NCBI GenBank assembly: GCA_016235675.1
Contig: JACRJN010000032.1
Location: 1-56,755, forward strand
Direction of reading: 5' to 3'
From: Candidatus Schekmanbacteria bacterium
GTDB lineage: Bacteria > SZUA-182
DNA: 56,755 bases
The notes under the pieces are model-generated. The model worked only from the letters and a program-made list of their open reading frames with translations. It was not told where the DNA came from and did no database searches. Position numbers and translations under genes: made by a program. Of the stretch, positions 16,261 to 24,138 are shown in pieces. Numbering within the stretch: position 1 is the first letter of the stretch; each line of letters opens with the position of its first letter.

Positions 16261-16575
16261 CTATCCCAACTTGCGGTAAAAACAGCTCCGGTTGCCGGTA
16301 TGACAAGCGGCGTCGACCTGTTTGACCTTAATCAACAGAGTATCGGCATCACAATCATAGCTGATGTCCTGCACATGCTGGAAATGTCCCGAGGTTTCCC
16401 CCTTTAACCACAACTTGTTGCGTGAACGGCTCCAGAAGTGGGTTTTCCCGCTGGCAACCGTTTTTTGCAGCGATTCCCGGTTCATATAAGCCAGCATCAA
16501 AACTTCATTGTTTTCGACATCCTGAACGATAGCCGGAATTAGTCCCTTCTCATCAAACTTCAACTCGTTGATCAT
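16261..16575 (-). CDS. hisI: Phosphoribosyl-AMP cyclohydrolase (HisI)
   Basis: Opens the adenine ring of phosphoribosyl-AMP, the third step of histidine synthesis. [19 protein letters not shown] starts the conserved domain. Metal-binding motifs follow: [19 protein letters not shown], then SYDCDAD and [13 protein letters not shown], supplying the zinc cysteines and Asp residues. I set the start at ATG 16575 with AGGAG six bases upstream, giving 104 residues. A longer frame runs upstream to 16788, but its extra 71 residues are the translation of a family F palindrome. It is monofunctional, without a HisE domain. hisG is on the other strand 10 kb away, so the pathway is dispersed. Confidence 0.93.
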   Translation of the reverse strand: MINELKFDEKGLIPAIVQDVENNEVLMLAYMNRESLQKTVASGKTHFWSRSRNKLWLKGETSGHFQHVQDISYDCDADTLLIKVKQVDAACHTGNRSCFYRKLG

Positions 16576-16612
16576 TATAACTCCTATCAATTTGTCCTGA
16601 AAAACTCTTTTC

Positions 16613-16680
16613 ACCACGAAGATCACGAAGCACACGAAGGAAATAATTTTATTCTTCGTGCTCTTCGTGTCCTTCGTGGT
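16613..16680. repeat. Palindrome, family F copy 3
   Basis: ACCACGAAGATCACGAAG faces CTTCGTGTCCTTCGTGGT with 20 bases between. It lies between the divergent hisI and EIIA genes. One strand is free of stops and creates a spurious N-terminal extension of hisI. Confidence 0.8.
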
Positions 16681-16816
16681 TTGTAAAAGTATTTTGTAGC
16701 AGTTTGAGTTATTTAATATCTTGAAATAAACATGCTTGTCTGAGTTTACGGATTGTGCTAGTATAACACCTATTCGATTTACTGGCAAGGTTAATTACTA
16801 GTCAGGAGGAACTCTT

Positions 16817-17275
16817 ATGGATGTGAAAATCACCCAGTTGCTGCGGCCGGAAAATATCCGATTATACCTGAAAGCTACAGATAAAACGTCGGCTATAGAG
16901 GAAATGGTGGATATGATCGGTGAGGAAAACATTGCCGACCGGGAGGAATTGCTTAACTGTTTATACGAGCGGGAAAAGCTGGAAACCACCGGAGTGGGGG
17001 AAGGAATCGCCCTCCCGCACGGGCGCACCGATGCGGTAAAGGATATGCACGTTGTCTTTGCCCGCTCCAAAGAAGGCGTCGAATTCCAGTCTCTTGACGA
17101 CAAGCCCGTCTACTTGTTATTTCTAATCACCGCCCCCAGAAACGAATCCACCAAGGTATTGAAAATGCTGGCAAAACTATCCCGCTTCCTCAACAACCCC
17201 AGCTTCCGCCAGGAATTGTTGGACGTCAAATCGACACAAGATATTATAAATATGTTTAAGGAGAAAGAGGGCTGA
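16817..17275 (+). CDS. PTS EIIA type-2 domain protein (PtsN-like)
   Basis: A 152-residue stand-alone EIIA domain of the fructose/mannitol (PTS_EIIA_2) type. The phosphorylatable histidine is His68 in GIALPHGRT. The flanking ETTGVGEG and VYLLFLITAP segments are typical. Such single-domain proteins (PtsN, EIIA-Ntr) usually regulate rather than transport sugars, and no EIIB or EIIC gene is nearby. The start ATG 16817 has TCAGGAGGA nine bases upstream, one of the strongest ribosome sites in the window. It is bordered on both sides by palindromic repeats. Confidence 0.92.
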   Translation: MDVKITQLLRPENIRLYLKATDKTSAIEEMVDMIGEENIADREELLNCLYEREKLETTGVGEGIALPHGRTDAVKDMHVVFARSKEGVEFQSLDDKPVYLLFLITAPRNESTKVLKMLAKLSRFLNNPSFRQELLDVKSTQDIINMFKEKEG

Positions 17276-17307
17276 AAAACAGGCTTTGGGCTATAGGCTT
17301 CGGGCTT

Positions 17308-17386
17308 GATGTTTCGGCGTGTCCTCACGCCGAAACCTGTAAAGGGATACTATTGACTAAATTATGTAGGGTGGGCTGTGCCCACC
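17308..17386. repeat. Half palindromes of families E and C
   Basis: GATGTTTCGGCGTGTCCTCA with its own small hairpin (17308-17336) is followed by GTAGGGTGGGCTGTGCCC (17366-17386), the left arm of family C without its right arm. Both are truncated, like the E half at 54921-54951. Confidence 0.6.
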
Positions 17387-17420
17387 TTTTATTTGAATGC
17401 GCCAAACATCAGGTGACGCC

Positions 17421-17699
17421 ATGCAAAACGTCCGCGCCCATCTGAAAATCAGCGGTATGGTGCAGGGAGTATTCTTCCGCGACAGTACCCGGCGGGAAGC
17501 TCAAGCCCTGAATGTTTCCGGCTGGGTGCGCAACTGTCCCGACGGCAGTGTCGAGGTAATCGCCGAGGGTGAAAAAACCGCTGTGGATCAGCTTGTTGAC
17601 TGGTGTCGCTCCGGCCCGATCTATGCCCGTGTGGATCATGTTCTGCTGGATTGGGAGGAGTACCGGGGGGAGGGTGGCGGGTTTTTGATTAGGCGGTAG
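17421..17699 (+). CDS. acyP: Acylphosphatase
   Basis: Hydrolyses acyl phosphates. The 92-residue length from ATG 17421 equals the canonical size. The phosphate-binding loop is GMVQGVFFRDSTR with catalytic Arg20, and NVSGWVRNCPDGSVEV contains the catalytic Asn38. An upstream in-frame codon at 17397 would add eight unsupported residues. It ends 18 bases before the AAA ATPase gene, but composition changes abruptly at that point, so the pair is probably not functionally linked. Confidence 0.93.
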   Translation: MQNVRAHLKISGMVQGVFFRDSTRREAQALNVSGWVRNCPDGSVEVIAEGEKTAVDQLVDWCRSGPIYARVDHVLLDWEEYRGEGGGFLIRR

Positions 17700-17717
17700 G
17701 GGAAAGGATAGAATACA

Positions 17718-18794
17718 ATGTATAAATCAATTAAAATAGATAATTTTCGCTGCTTTGAAGATATAAAAATCGAGCCTTTCAAACAAGTTAATTTAATAAC
17801 AGGTTTGAATAATGCAGGAAAAACTTCTTTGCTGGAAGCTTTGTATTTGTTAATGGCTCCAGGTGATCCTGAAAAATTAATGGTTATCATGGGAACGAGA
17901 TTATCCCCAGGTATTCAAATCCCTATAGAAATGGCGAAGGATTTAGCTTGGGATAATTTGTTTTATAATAAAGCCATTAGTGAAATTATTACAATATCCA
18001 CTGATAATGAAAAAAATAAAACAAATAATCTTAGAATCTTTTTATCTAAAAGTGAATCTTCAATAATTTCTAAAATGGATGAAAAAAACAAATTAACCTT
18101 ATTTGACGTCTCTGAAAGAACGCAGAGTAATAAAATTAAGTACGAATTTATTGATTTTAAAAAGAATAAAAGTTTTTCTAGTGCTGAATTTGTATATGGT
18201 AAAGAGCCTATTTATGAAAGAGCAAATATAAAACCAACAAAGGGAGTATTGGTTTCTTCTCACCATAGATGGGAAGTAAAAGATGCAGATAGATTTAGTA
18301 ACTTAACTATTCAAAAGAATGAAGAAAAATTAGTTGATATTTTAAAACCAATTGAACCACGTCTTACACGATTAGCAGTAATTACCCAAGGCGGGATTGG
18401 AATTATACATGGCGACATTGGAAAACAACAATTGATTCCATTACCCCTGATGGGTGGAGGGATGAACAGGTTTTTATCCTTAACGCTTGTTTTGTTGGAA
18501 AATCAAGGCGGGGTAATTCTAATAGATGAAATAGATACCGGTTTACATTATGAAGGGTTAGTCAATCTTTGGAAAACTGTTTTAATTTTGGCTAAAGAAT
18601 ACAACGTCCAGGTTTTTGCCACAACCCATAGCATTGAATGTATCCGGGCGGCCCATCAGGTTTTTTCAGAAACTCCCGATTATGATTTTACCTTGCATAG
18701 AATGGATATTAACGCAGAAGGCAAAATATCGTCGGTATATATCAATCAGGAAGCGCTTAATACTGCTATTGAAATGCACATGGAAATAAGATAG
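17718..18794 (+). CDS. AAA_15/OLD-like ATPase (putative defence module, first gene)
   Basis: A 358-residue SMC/OLD-like ATPase. IDNFRCFEDIKIEPF and the P-loop GLNNAGKTS (residues 29-37) open it, a variable insertion follows (~90-200), and GGGMNRFLSLTLVLLENQGG and Walker B VILIDEIDTGLH (~265-276) with the late ATTHSIECIRA close it. Its base composition is strikingly AT-rich compared with its neighbours, a sign of recent acquisition. The next gene, 12 bases on, is a Toprim-domain protein. ATPase plus separate Toprim protein is the architecture of PARIS-type (AriA/AriB) and related OLD-derived anti-phage systems. A defence role is inferred from this pairing, not proven. Confidence 0.85.
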   Translation: MYKSIKIDNFRCFEDIKIEPFKQVNLITGLNNAGKTSLLEALYLLMAPGDPEKLMVIMGTRLSPGIQIPIEMAKDLAWDNLFYNKAISEIITISTDNEKNKTNNLRIFLSKSESSIISKMDEKNKLTLFDVSERTQSNKIKYEFIDFKKNKSFSSAEFVYGKEPIYERANIKPTKGVLVSSHHRWEVKDADRFSNLTIQKNEEKLVDILKPIEPRLTRLAVITQGGIGIIHGDIGKQQLIPLPLMGGGMNRFLSLTLVLLENQGGVILIDEIDTGLHYEGLVNLWKTVLILAKEYNVQVFATTHSIECIRAAHQVFSETPDYDFTLHRMDINAEGKISSVYINQEALNTAIEMHMEIR

Positions 18795-18806
18795 CAATTC
18801 AATTGT

Positions 18807-19427
18807 ATGATTAGCAAGATTTCAGAACAATATAAAATCAGCAAAAATAAAATTATCCTGGCCGAAGGCCGGGATGATTGCGAGTTTTTAGACGCGTTAC
18901 GAAACAGTTTGCATATTGATGAGATTGAGTTTATAGACTGCGGTGGCAAAGAGAAGCTTAAAAAATTTGTCAAAAATCTTTTAAAGCTAACAAGCGGTTT
19001 TAGCCAGGTAACTTCTCTTGGTATTGTTATTGATGCTGATACTAATGAAGATGCGGCTTTTCAAAGTATTACCGGAACTTTAATGGCCGCTGGTTTGCCT
19101 GTGCCGGTCAAACCTCTGGAAGCCGCCGGAACAAACCTTAAAGTTACCGTTATAGTTCTGCCCGGCAGAACAATTGGCACATTGGAAGACCTTTGCCTCA
19201 AATCTGTAGAAAATGAGATGTCAATGCAATGTGTTGAAGCTTATTTTGACTGCCTTAAGAGTAAAAACATATCTGAACCGCGGGAAATTTCCAAAGCCAA
19301 ATGTAAAGTCTACTTGGCCTCCAAACCGGAGGCTGTTCCTCATATAGGTGTGGCGGCGGCAAAAGGTTATTGGCCGCTGGAAAGTAGCGTTTTCGACCAG
19401 CTAAGGCAGTTTTTAATCTCTATATAG
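18807..19427 (+). CDS. Toprim-fold protein, DUF3226/DUF4435-like (putative defence module, second gene)
   Basis: A 206-residue protein. The Toprim signature is visible: Glu20 in ILAEGRDDCEFL followed by the D-x-D motif Asp76/Asp78 in GIVIDADTNED. Toprim folds of this type act as metal-dependent nucleases, and in PARIS the DUF4435 effector is released from its ATPase upon phage infection. The C-terminal half (SKAKCKVYLASKPE...HIGVAAAKGYW) resembles DUF3226 proteins. ATG 18807 follows the ATPase stop by 12 bases with a weak ribosome site, suggesting coupling. Whether this is an effector nuclease or a non-defence partner cannot be decided here. Confidence 0.75.
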   Translation: MISKISEQYKISKNKIILAEGRDDCEFLDALRNSLHIDEIEFIDCGGKEKLKKFVKNLLKLTSGFSQVTSLGIVIDADTNEDAAFQSITGTLMAAGLPVPVKPLEAAGTNLKVTVIVLPGRTIGTLEDLCLKSVENEMSMQCVEAYFDCLKSKNISEPREISKAKCKVYLASKPEAVPHIGVAAAKGYWPLESSVFDQLRQFLISI

Positions 19428-19451
19428 TTTTTGTTTATAAAGGACAAATTT

Positions 19452-19621
19452 ATGCGAGAAGCAATAATTTATCCCGATGAAGATGGTTACTGGGTGGTGG
19501 AATGTCCGAGTTTGTCCGGTTGTATCAGTCAGGGAAAAACAAAGGCTATATAGCAGTTCTAGAAGAAGATCATTTACCGATTCCCGATGAGCTTTTTGAC
19601 ACCTTAGTGGTAGCGGTATGA
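19452..19621 (+). pseudogene. Decayed hicB antitoxin gene
   Basis: MREAIIYPDEDGYWVVECP and SLSGCISQGKT match the HicB N-terminal partial-RNase-H domain, but TAG stops the frame at 19551 after 33 residues. The same frame resumes as AVLEEDHLPIPDELFDTLVV, the usual end of that domain. About 15 residues of the normal linker helix (the EEAL-x-NI-x-EAI stretch) are missing between them, so an internal deletion created the stop. It is followed by an equally broken hicA. Confidence 0.75.
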
Positions 19622-19698
19622 GTAAACTACCGGTGGTTTCAGGACGGGAATGTTAAGGCTTTAGCGAAAATCGGGTTTCAAATTCGGTGACAAGAAAG
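19618..19698 (+). pseudogene. Decayed hicA toxin gene fragment
   Basis: ATG 19618 overlaps the hicB remnant and reads MSKLPVVSGRE, the typical HicA start, then hits TAA at 19651. Shifting frame recovers VKALAKIGFQIR before a second stop. The dsRNA-binding core with the catalytic His (GSH motif) is absent. Start, overlap and gene order match a hicB-hicA operon. The module is inactive, and its remnant runs into the ribosome-binding region of the next TA pair. Confidence 0.7.
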
Positions 19699-19709
19699 GG
19701 TTTAAATAT

Positions 19710-19946
19710 ATGCCAAAAAATTTAATTATTTCCGACCCGGCGGTTATGATGGGTAAGCCAGTGGTTAATGGGACGCGTGTCACTGTTGAGCTTATTTTGG
19801 AAAAACTGGCTGCCGGTGAAACTGTGGAGCAGATACTTGAAGCCCACCCCAGGTTAAACCGTAAGACTATCCAGGCAGCCTTGGCCTTTGCCGCAAAAGC
19901 CTTACGGGCAGATGTTATTTACCCGATTGATAAGGCGGCGGCATGA
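19710..19946 (+). CDS. DUF433-family antitoxin-like protein
   Basis: A 78-residue DUF433 protein with the characteristic PVVNGTRVTVELILEKLAAGE segment and a following helix-turn-helix-like LEAHPRLNRKTIQAALAFA. DUF433 proteins act as antitoxin and operator-binding partner of DUF5615 PIN-like proteins. GAAAGGG lies upstream of ATG 19710. Its stop overlaps the start of the next gene (ATGA at 19943-19946), the classic TA coupling. Confidence 0.88.
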   Translation: MPKNLIISDPAVMMGKPVVNGTRVTVELILEKLAAGETVEQILEAHPRLNRKTIQAALAFAAKALRADVIYPIDKAAA

Positions 19947-20299
19947 AGTTTCTGGCTGATGAAAGTGTGGACGGGCAAATTGTTGCACGCTTAAGACAAG
20001 ACGGACATTTTCTTTGGTATGTGGCTGAAATGGAGCCGGGTATTTCTGATGAAACAGTATTGAGCCTGGCCAACAATGAAAAGGCCATATTACTTACAGC
20101 GGATAAAGATTTTGGCGAGTTGGTATTTCGTCAGCATCGGCTTACCTCAGGCGTTGTGCTTATTCGTTTGGCGGGGTTGCCTGGAAACAACAAGTCAGAA
20201 ATAGTGTCTTCCGCTGTAAATAATCATTCTTCAGAGTTAATTCAAGCGTTTACCGTAATTACCGTACAAGCTACACGTATTCGTCGTTATTTTTTATAA
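19943..20299 (+). CDS. DUF5615 PIN-like toxin
   Basis: A 118-residue PIN-like (DUF5615/Mut7-C-related) protein. MKFLADESVDGQIVARLRQDG contains the first acidic residues and ILLTADKDFGELVF the conserved D-K-D-F-G motif, both at the presumed RNase active site. GVVLIRLAGL follows. It overlaps the DUF433 gene by four bases. In this family the protein is the predicted RNase toxin. Activity has been shown for few members, so toxicity is inferred. Confidence 0.85.
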   Translation: MKFLADESVDGQIVARLRQDGHFLWYVAEMEPGISDETVLSLANNEKAILLTADKDFGELVFRQHRLTSGVVLIRLAGLPGNNKSEIVSSAVNNHSSELIQAFTVITVQATRIRRYFL

Positions 20300-20337
20300 A
20301 TACTGGTTAAATTGCAGGAAAGACAAAAGAGTAAGCA

Positions 20338-21540
20338 ATGTCCACAAAATACCTAATACTTATCGGCGACGGGATGGCGGATCGGCCATTGGCGCAGTTG
20401 CAGGGGCGGACATCGCTGGAAGCGGCGCATACGCCTAATCTGGATAGACTGGCGCGGCAGGGCTGTCTGGGGCTGGTAAAAACTATACCCGATGGTTTCA
20501 CGCCGGGAAGCGATGTGGCGAATTTGGCGGTCTTGGGCTATCCGGCGGCGGAGTTTTATACCGGACGGGCGCCGCTTGAGGCGGCCAACATCGGGGTACA
20601 ATTGCAGCCGGGGGAGGTTGCCTACCGCTGTAATCTGGTGGCTTTGGCAAATCAAGATGGTCAGGTCATTATGCGGGATTTCAGCGCCGGGCACATCGAT
20701 ACCAATAGCGCACGTCAGCTTATTAAAACGCTGGATGAGCAATTGGGCGGCGACCAGGTGCGCTTTTATGCCGGGACAAGTTATCGCCATCTGATGGTTT
20801 GGCGCAACGGCAAAGAGCAAATCCAGTGCACCCCCCCCCATGACATCAGCGGTCAGCAAATTGGGCAATATTTACCGCAGGGCGATGGTGTGGACTTTTT
20901 AGCTGATTTGATGCAGCGTTCCCAAAAGATTATGATTAATCATCCGGCTAACCTGGAGCGGCGGCGGCAGGGCAAGCTTTCCGCCGACAGCATCTGGCTG
21001 TGGGGGCAGGGGAGAGCGCCGCAGTTGCCGACCCTGAAACAACGTTATGGGCTGCACGGGGCATTGATCAGTGCGGTGGACTTGCTCAAAGGCATCGGCA
21101 TCTATCTGGGCCTGACCGTTATCAATGTCCCCGGAGCGACCGGCTATCTGGACACTAATTATGCGGGGAAGGCTCAGGCGGCCATCGACGCGTTAAACGA
21201 CCATGACTTTGTCTATCTGCATCTGGAAGCCCCGGACGAGGCCGGACACAGCGGCGATTTGAATGCCAAGATTGAAGCTATCGAAGCCTTTGACCAAAAG
21301 ATTGTCGCCCCGGTTTTACAACATCTGGAACTAAGGGGGGATTTCCACCTCTTGATTATGCCCGATCACGCCACCCCCGTCAGCATCAAAACGCACAGCG
21401 CAGAACCCGTGCCGTTTATCCTCTATCCCCAGATTCCGGCGGGTAAAAGCGGCGGCGGTTATAACGAGAAAGAGGCGGAGAAGACCGGGGTTTTTGTGGA
21501 TGACGGGTGTCGGATTATTCATTGGCTGTTGGGGCGATAA
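20338..21540 (+). CDS. apgM: Archaeal-type cofactor-independent phosphoglycerate mutase homologue (possible homoserine kinase analogue)
   Basis: A 400-residue alkaline-phosphatase-superfamily protein: YLILIGDGMADRP with metal-binding Asp, HTPNLDRLARQG, FTPGSDVANLAVLGY with the catalytic Ser, and late metal ligands EAPDEAGHSGD and LLIMPDHATP. By sequence it is ApgM (interconverting 3- and 2-phosphoglycerate). However, bacterial relatives next to lysC and threonine genes have been annotated as a functional analogue of homoserine kinase, and here lysC follows after 57 bases. Both roles remain open. AGGAAAG is the nearest ribosome site to ATG 20338. Confidence 0.85.
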   Translation: MSTKYLILIGDGMADRPLAQLQGRTSLEAAHTPNLDRLARQGCLGLVKTIPDGFTPGSDVANLAVLGYPAAEFYTGRAPLEAANIGVQLQPGEVAYRCNLVALANQDGQVIMRDFSAGHIDTNSARQLIKTLDEQLGGDQVRFYAGTSYRHLMVWRNGKEQIQCTPPHDISGQQIGQYLPQGDGVDFLADLMQRSQKIMINHPANLERRRQGKLSADSIWLWGQGRAPQLPTLKQRYGLHGALISAVDLLKGIGIYLGLTVINVPGATGYLDTNYAGKAQAAIDALNDHDFVYLHLEAPDEAGHSGDLNAKIEAIEAFDQKIVAPVLQHLELRGDFHLLIMPDHATPVSIKTHSAEPVPFILYPQIPAGKSGGGYNEKEAEKTGVFVDDGCRIIHWLLGR

Positions 21541-21597
21541 ACGTTTATGATTTACCTCAAATCTCAATACGCAAATTTCAAGTTTGAAAGGTAACGT

Positions 21598-22815
21598 ATG
21601 TCATTGATTGTCCAAAAATACGGCGGTACCTCGGTGGGCAGCCCGGAGCGGATTCGGGCGGTGGCGGAGAGGGTGGGGGAAGCCCAAAGCGCCGGTCATC
21701 AGGTGGTGGTGGTGGTCTCGGCCATGAGCGGGGAAACCGACCGTCTGATTAAACTGGCCAGGCAGGTCAGCCCGTACCCATCGGATCGGGAACTGGACAT
21801 GCTGCTGGCCACCGGCGAGCAGGCGTCTATCGCACTGTTAGCCATGGCCTTGCATGAACGGGGGCTGGAAGCCAAATCTTTTGCCGCTCATCAGGTCAGA
21901 ATCGTCACCGACAGCGTCCACACCAGGGCGCGTATCCTGCACATCGAAGACCAGCGTATCCGCCAGGAGTTAGAGCGCGGCCGGGTTGTGATTGTGGCCG
22001 GGTTCCAGGGGGTGGACGAAAACCAGGAGATTACCACATTAGGGCGCGGCGGTTCCGATACCTCCGGGGTGGCATTGGCTGCGGCGTTGAAGGCCGAATA
22101 TTGCGAGATTTTCACCGATGTGGACGGGGTTTATACCGCCGACCCGCGCATTGTCCCTGAGGCGAAAAAGATGCAAAGCATCTCATATGACGAGATGCTG
22201 GAACTGGCCGGACTGGGGGCAAAGGTGCTGCAAATCCGCTCGGTGGAATTTGCCATGAAATACGGGGTGCGGGTGCATGTGCGCTCCAGCATGAATCACG
22301 AGGAAGGAACCTGGGTGTTAAAGGAGGATGCCAGTATGGAAAAGGTAATGGTGCGCGGGGTGACCAGCAACACCAATGAGGCTAAAATCATTATCAAAGG
22401 GGTGCCGGACAAGCCGGGTTTGGCGGCCTTGATTTTCGGCGAAATCGCCAAGGCCAATATTTCGGTGGATATGATCGTCCAGAACGTCAGCGAGGACGGC
22501 AAAACCGACATCACCTTCACCGTGCCCAAGACCGACAGTCATAAGGCGATGGAGGTCATCAACGATAAGATCGTGTCCGAACACGATGTTGCCGCGGTAA
22601 AATGCGACGACAAGATCGCCAAACTCTCGGTAGTGGGCGTCGGGATGCGCAGCCATTCGGGCATCGCCGCCCAAATGTTCCAGGCTCTGGCCGCGGTGGG
22701 CATCAACATCATGATGATCAGCACCTCGGAAATCGCCATTTCCTGCGTGATCGACGTAAAGTTCAGCGAACTGGGCGTGCGCGTGCTGCATGAGACGTTT
22801 GAGTTGGGGAAGTAG
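21598..22815 (+). CDS. lysC: Aspartate kinase (LysC)
   Basis: Phosphorylates aspartate, the entry to lysine, threonine and methionine synthesis. The amino acid kinase domain begins [11 protein letters not shown] and includes [15 protein letters not shown] and [15 protein letters not shown]. Two C-terminal ACT domains follow (~residues 265-405, e.g. [16 protein letters not shown] and [19 protein letters not shown]), which usually confer feedback inhibition by lysine and/or threonine. It is monofunctional, 405 residues. GAAAGG lies upstream of ATG 21598. An internal start giving a separate regulatory subunit, as in Bacillus, is possible but not evident. Confidence 0.97.
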   Translation: MSLIVQKYGGTSVGSPERIRAVAERVGEAQSAGHQVVVVVSAMSGETDRLIKLARQVSPYPSDRELDMLLATGEQASIALLAMALHERGLEAKSFAAHQVRIVTDSVHTRARILHIEDQRIRQELERGRVVIVAGFQGVDENQEITTLGRGGSDTSGVALAAALKAEYCEIFTDVDGVYTADPRIVPEAKKMQSISYDEMLELAGLGAKVLQIRSVEFAMKYGVRVHVRSSMNHEEGTWVLKEDASMEKVMVRGVTSNTNEAKIIIKGVPDKPGLAALIFGEIAKANISVDMIVQNVSEDGKTDITFTVPKTDSHKAMEVINDKIVSEHDVAAVKCDDKIAKLSVVGVGMRSHSGIAAQMFQALAAVGINIMMISTSEIAISCVIDVKFSELGVRVLHETFELGK

Positions 22816-22820
22816 ATGAT

Positions 22821-22932
22821 TTCACACGGAGGCACAGAGGCACAAAGAAAATATTAATGCAGTTGTAGGGTGGGCTGTGCCCACCAACCTTATTGAGAAT
22901 CCGCAATCAAAGGTGGGCACAGCCCACCCTAC
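22821..22932. repeat. Family G half and family C copy 2
   Basis: TTCACACGGAGGCACAGAGG (22821-22848) is a half of the CGCAGAG family. GTAGGGTGGGCTGTGCCC against GGGCACAGCCCACCCTAC (22865-22932) is a complete C palindrome. Together they fill the gap between lysC and coaD. Confidence 0.75.
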
Positions 22933-22948
22933 ATCAAGGAACTAACCT

Positions 22949-23443
22949 ATGCCCAGGATAGCGCTCTATCCCGGCAGTTTCGATCCGCTGACTAATGGTC
23001 ATCTGGACCTGATTAACCGCACGGTGCATATTTTTAATCAGGTAATTGTGGCGGTGGCGTCCAATTTACAGAAGGCACCGCTTTTTTCCGCTCAGGAACG
23101 GGTGGAGATGATTAAAGAGGTAACGCAAAATCTGCCCACCGTTACGGTTACTACGTTCGACGGTTTGCTGGTTGATTTTGCCCGGACGCATAAGGTCGAC
23201 GCCATTGTCCGCGGCCTGCGGGTGGTTTCGGATTTCGAGTATGAATTGCAGATGGCCTCCATCAACCGGCAGTTAGGGCCGGAAATCGAGACGGTGTTTA
23301 TGGTGCCCAACGCCAAGTATGCTTATTTAAGCTCCAGCATCGTCAAAGAGGTGGCGTCATTAGGCGGGGAGATTAAAGCGTTTGTCCCCCCGTTGGTCAA
23401 GGAGCGGCTGGAAAAGAAATTCGGGATTCCAACTGTAACTTAG
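22949..23443 (+). CDS. coaD: Phosphopantetheine adenylyltransferase (CoaD)
   Basis: Adenylylates 4'-phosphopantetheine to dephospho-CoA. The nucleotidyltransferase motif YPGSFDPLTNGHLDLI contains the T-x-G-H site. KAPLFSAQERVEMI, IVRGLRVVSDFEYELQMA and the C-terminal YLSSSIVKEVA (ISSS motif) follow. 164 residues is standard. The ATG at 22949 has no strong Shine-Dalgarno site, as the upstream bases belong to a palindromic repeat. Confidence 0.97.
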   Translation: MPRIALYPGSFDPLTNGHLDLINRTVHIFNQVIVAVASNLQKAPLFSAQERVEMIKEVTQNLPTVTVTTFDGLLVDFARTHKVDAIVRGLRVVSDFEYELQMASINRQLGPEIETVFMVPNAKYAYLSSSIVKEVASLGGEIKAFVPPLVKERLEKKFGIPTVT

Positions 23444-23467
23444 CGCTTATAAGCAGGAGAATATAAA

Positions 23468-23656
23468 ATGAAAGTTAAGGTAAAAAAGGGAGTATTAAAA
23501 CCGATTGGAGGTGCGTCCACAATAGAGGTTTTTAAGGAAGATGAAGAGGTGGAAATTGAAATAAAATCCCCTAAAAAATTTTCCTGGCGGGGGGCTTTAG
23601 CCGACATGAAAATTTCTTCGGTCGACTTACAGCACAAAATTAAAGATCGGTGGTGA
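23468..23656 (+). CDS. Small antitoxin partner of the adjacent VapC
   Basis: A 62-residue protein, MKVKVKKGVLKPIGG, with beta-rich charged N-terminal half (a DUF104/AbrB-like look) and a C-terminal segment (SSVDLQHKIKDRW) that would wrap the toxin. It precedes and overlaps the PIN-domain gene, the usual antitoxin position. AGGAG lies before ATG 23468. The exact family is uncertain. The assignment rests mainly on size, order and overlap. Confidence 0.75.
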   Translation: MKVKVKKGVLKPIGGASTIEVFKEDEEVEIEIKSPKKFSWRGALADMKISSVDLQHKIKDRW

Positions 23657-23658
23657 CA

Positions 23659-24081
23659 ATGTATCTTTTGGATACTAATATCTTTCTTGAACTTCTTTTG
23701 AACCAAGAAAGAGCGGATGAATGTGAAAAGCTTTTGCAAAATCTGCACAATGGGAAACTGAAAGGGTATGTAAGCGCTTTTGCTTTACATTCCATAGAGG
23801 TTATTCTTGAAAGGGAAGGGAAACAGGCCGCTTTGATGGCTTTTCTACAGGATATTAGTGAATCCAATAACTTAAAACGATTTGATACCGCTACTTTTGA
23901 GGAGATAGAAGCATTAAAGTTGGCTCAAAAACTCAAGTTAGATTTTGATGATGCGATTCAATATTATATTTGTAAGAGTTTTCGTCTTAAACTGGTAAGT
24001 TTTGACAAGCATTTCGACAATACCGATTTAAAGCGAATAGAACCAATAGAAATAATAAATGACTTATACTTTAAAATATAA
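23659..24081 (+). CDS. vapC: VapC-type PIN-domain toxin
   Basis: A 140-residue PIN-domain ribonuclease. MYLLDTNIFLELL provides Asp5, HSIEVILEREG the conserved Glu, and LDFDDAIQYYICKS the later Asp cluster, followed by VSFDKHFDN. VapC toxins cut tRNA or rRNA when the antitoxin is degraded. ATG 23659 follows GGTGGTGA; a GTG nine bases earlier is an alternative start. The reading frame overlaps or abuts the antitoxin stop at 23656. Confidence 0.9.
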   Translation: MYLLDTNIFLELLLNQERADECEKLLQNLHNGKLKGYVSAFALHSIEVILEREGKQAALMAFLQDISESNNLKRFDTATFEEIEALKLAQKLKLDFDDAIQYYICKSFRLKLVSFDKHFDNTDLKRIEPIEIINDLYFKI

Positions 24082-24138
24082 CATGTTAACCAATTAGTGT
24101 TGATAATTTACATTATGTAATAATTTCAGGAGAACGTT

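Noticed and set aside
16745-16767. Sigma-70 promoter before the EIIA gene
   Set aside because: TATAAC is present at 16762, but the possible -35 boxes lie 11 or 20 bases away, outside the workable spacing.
16576-16788. N-terminal extension of hisI
   Set aside because: The additional 71 residues are mostly the translation of a CACGAAG palindrome, and a proper ribosome site precedes the internal ATG at 16575.
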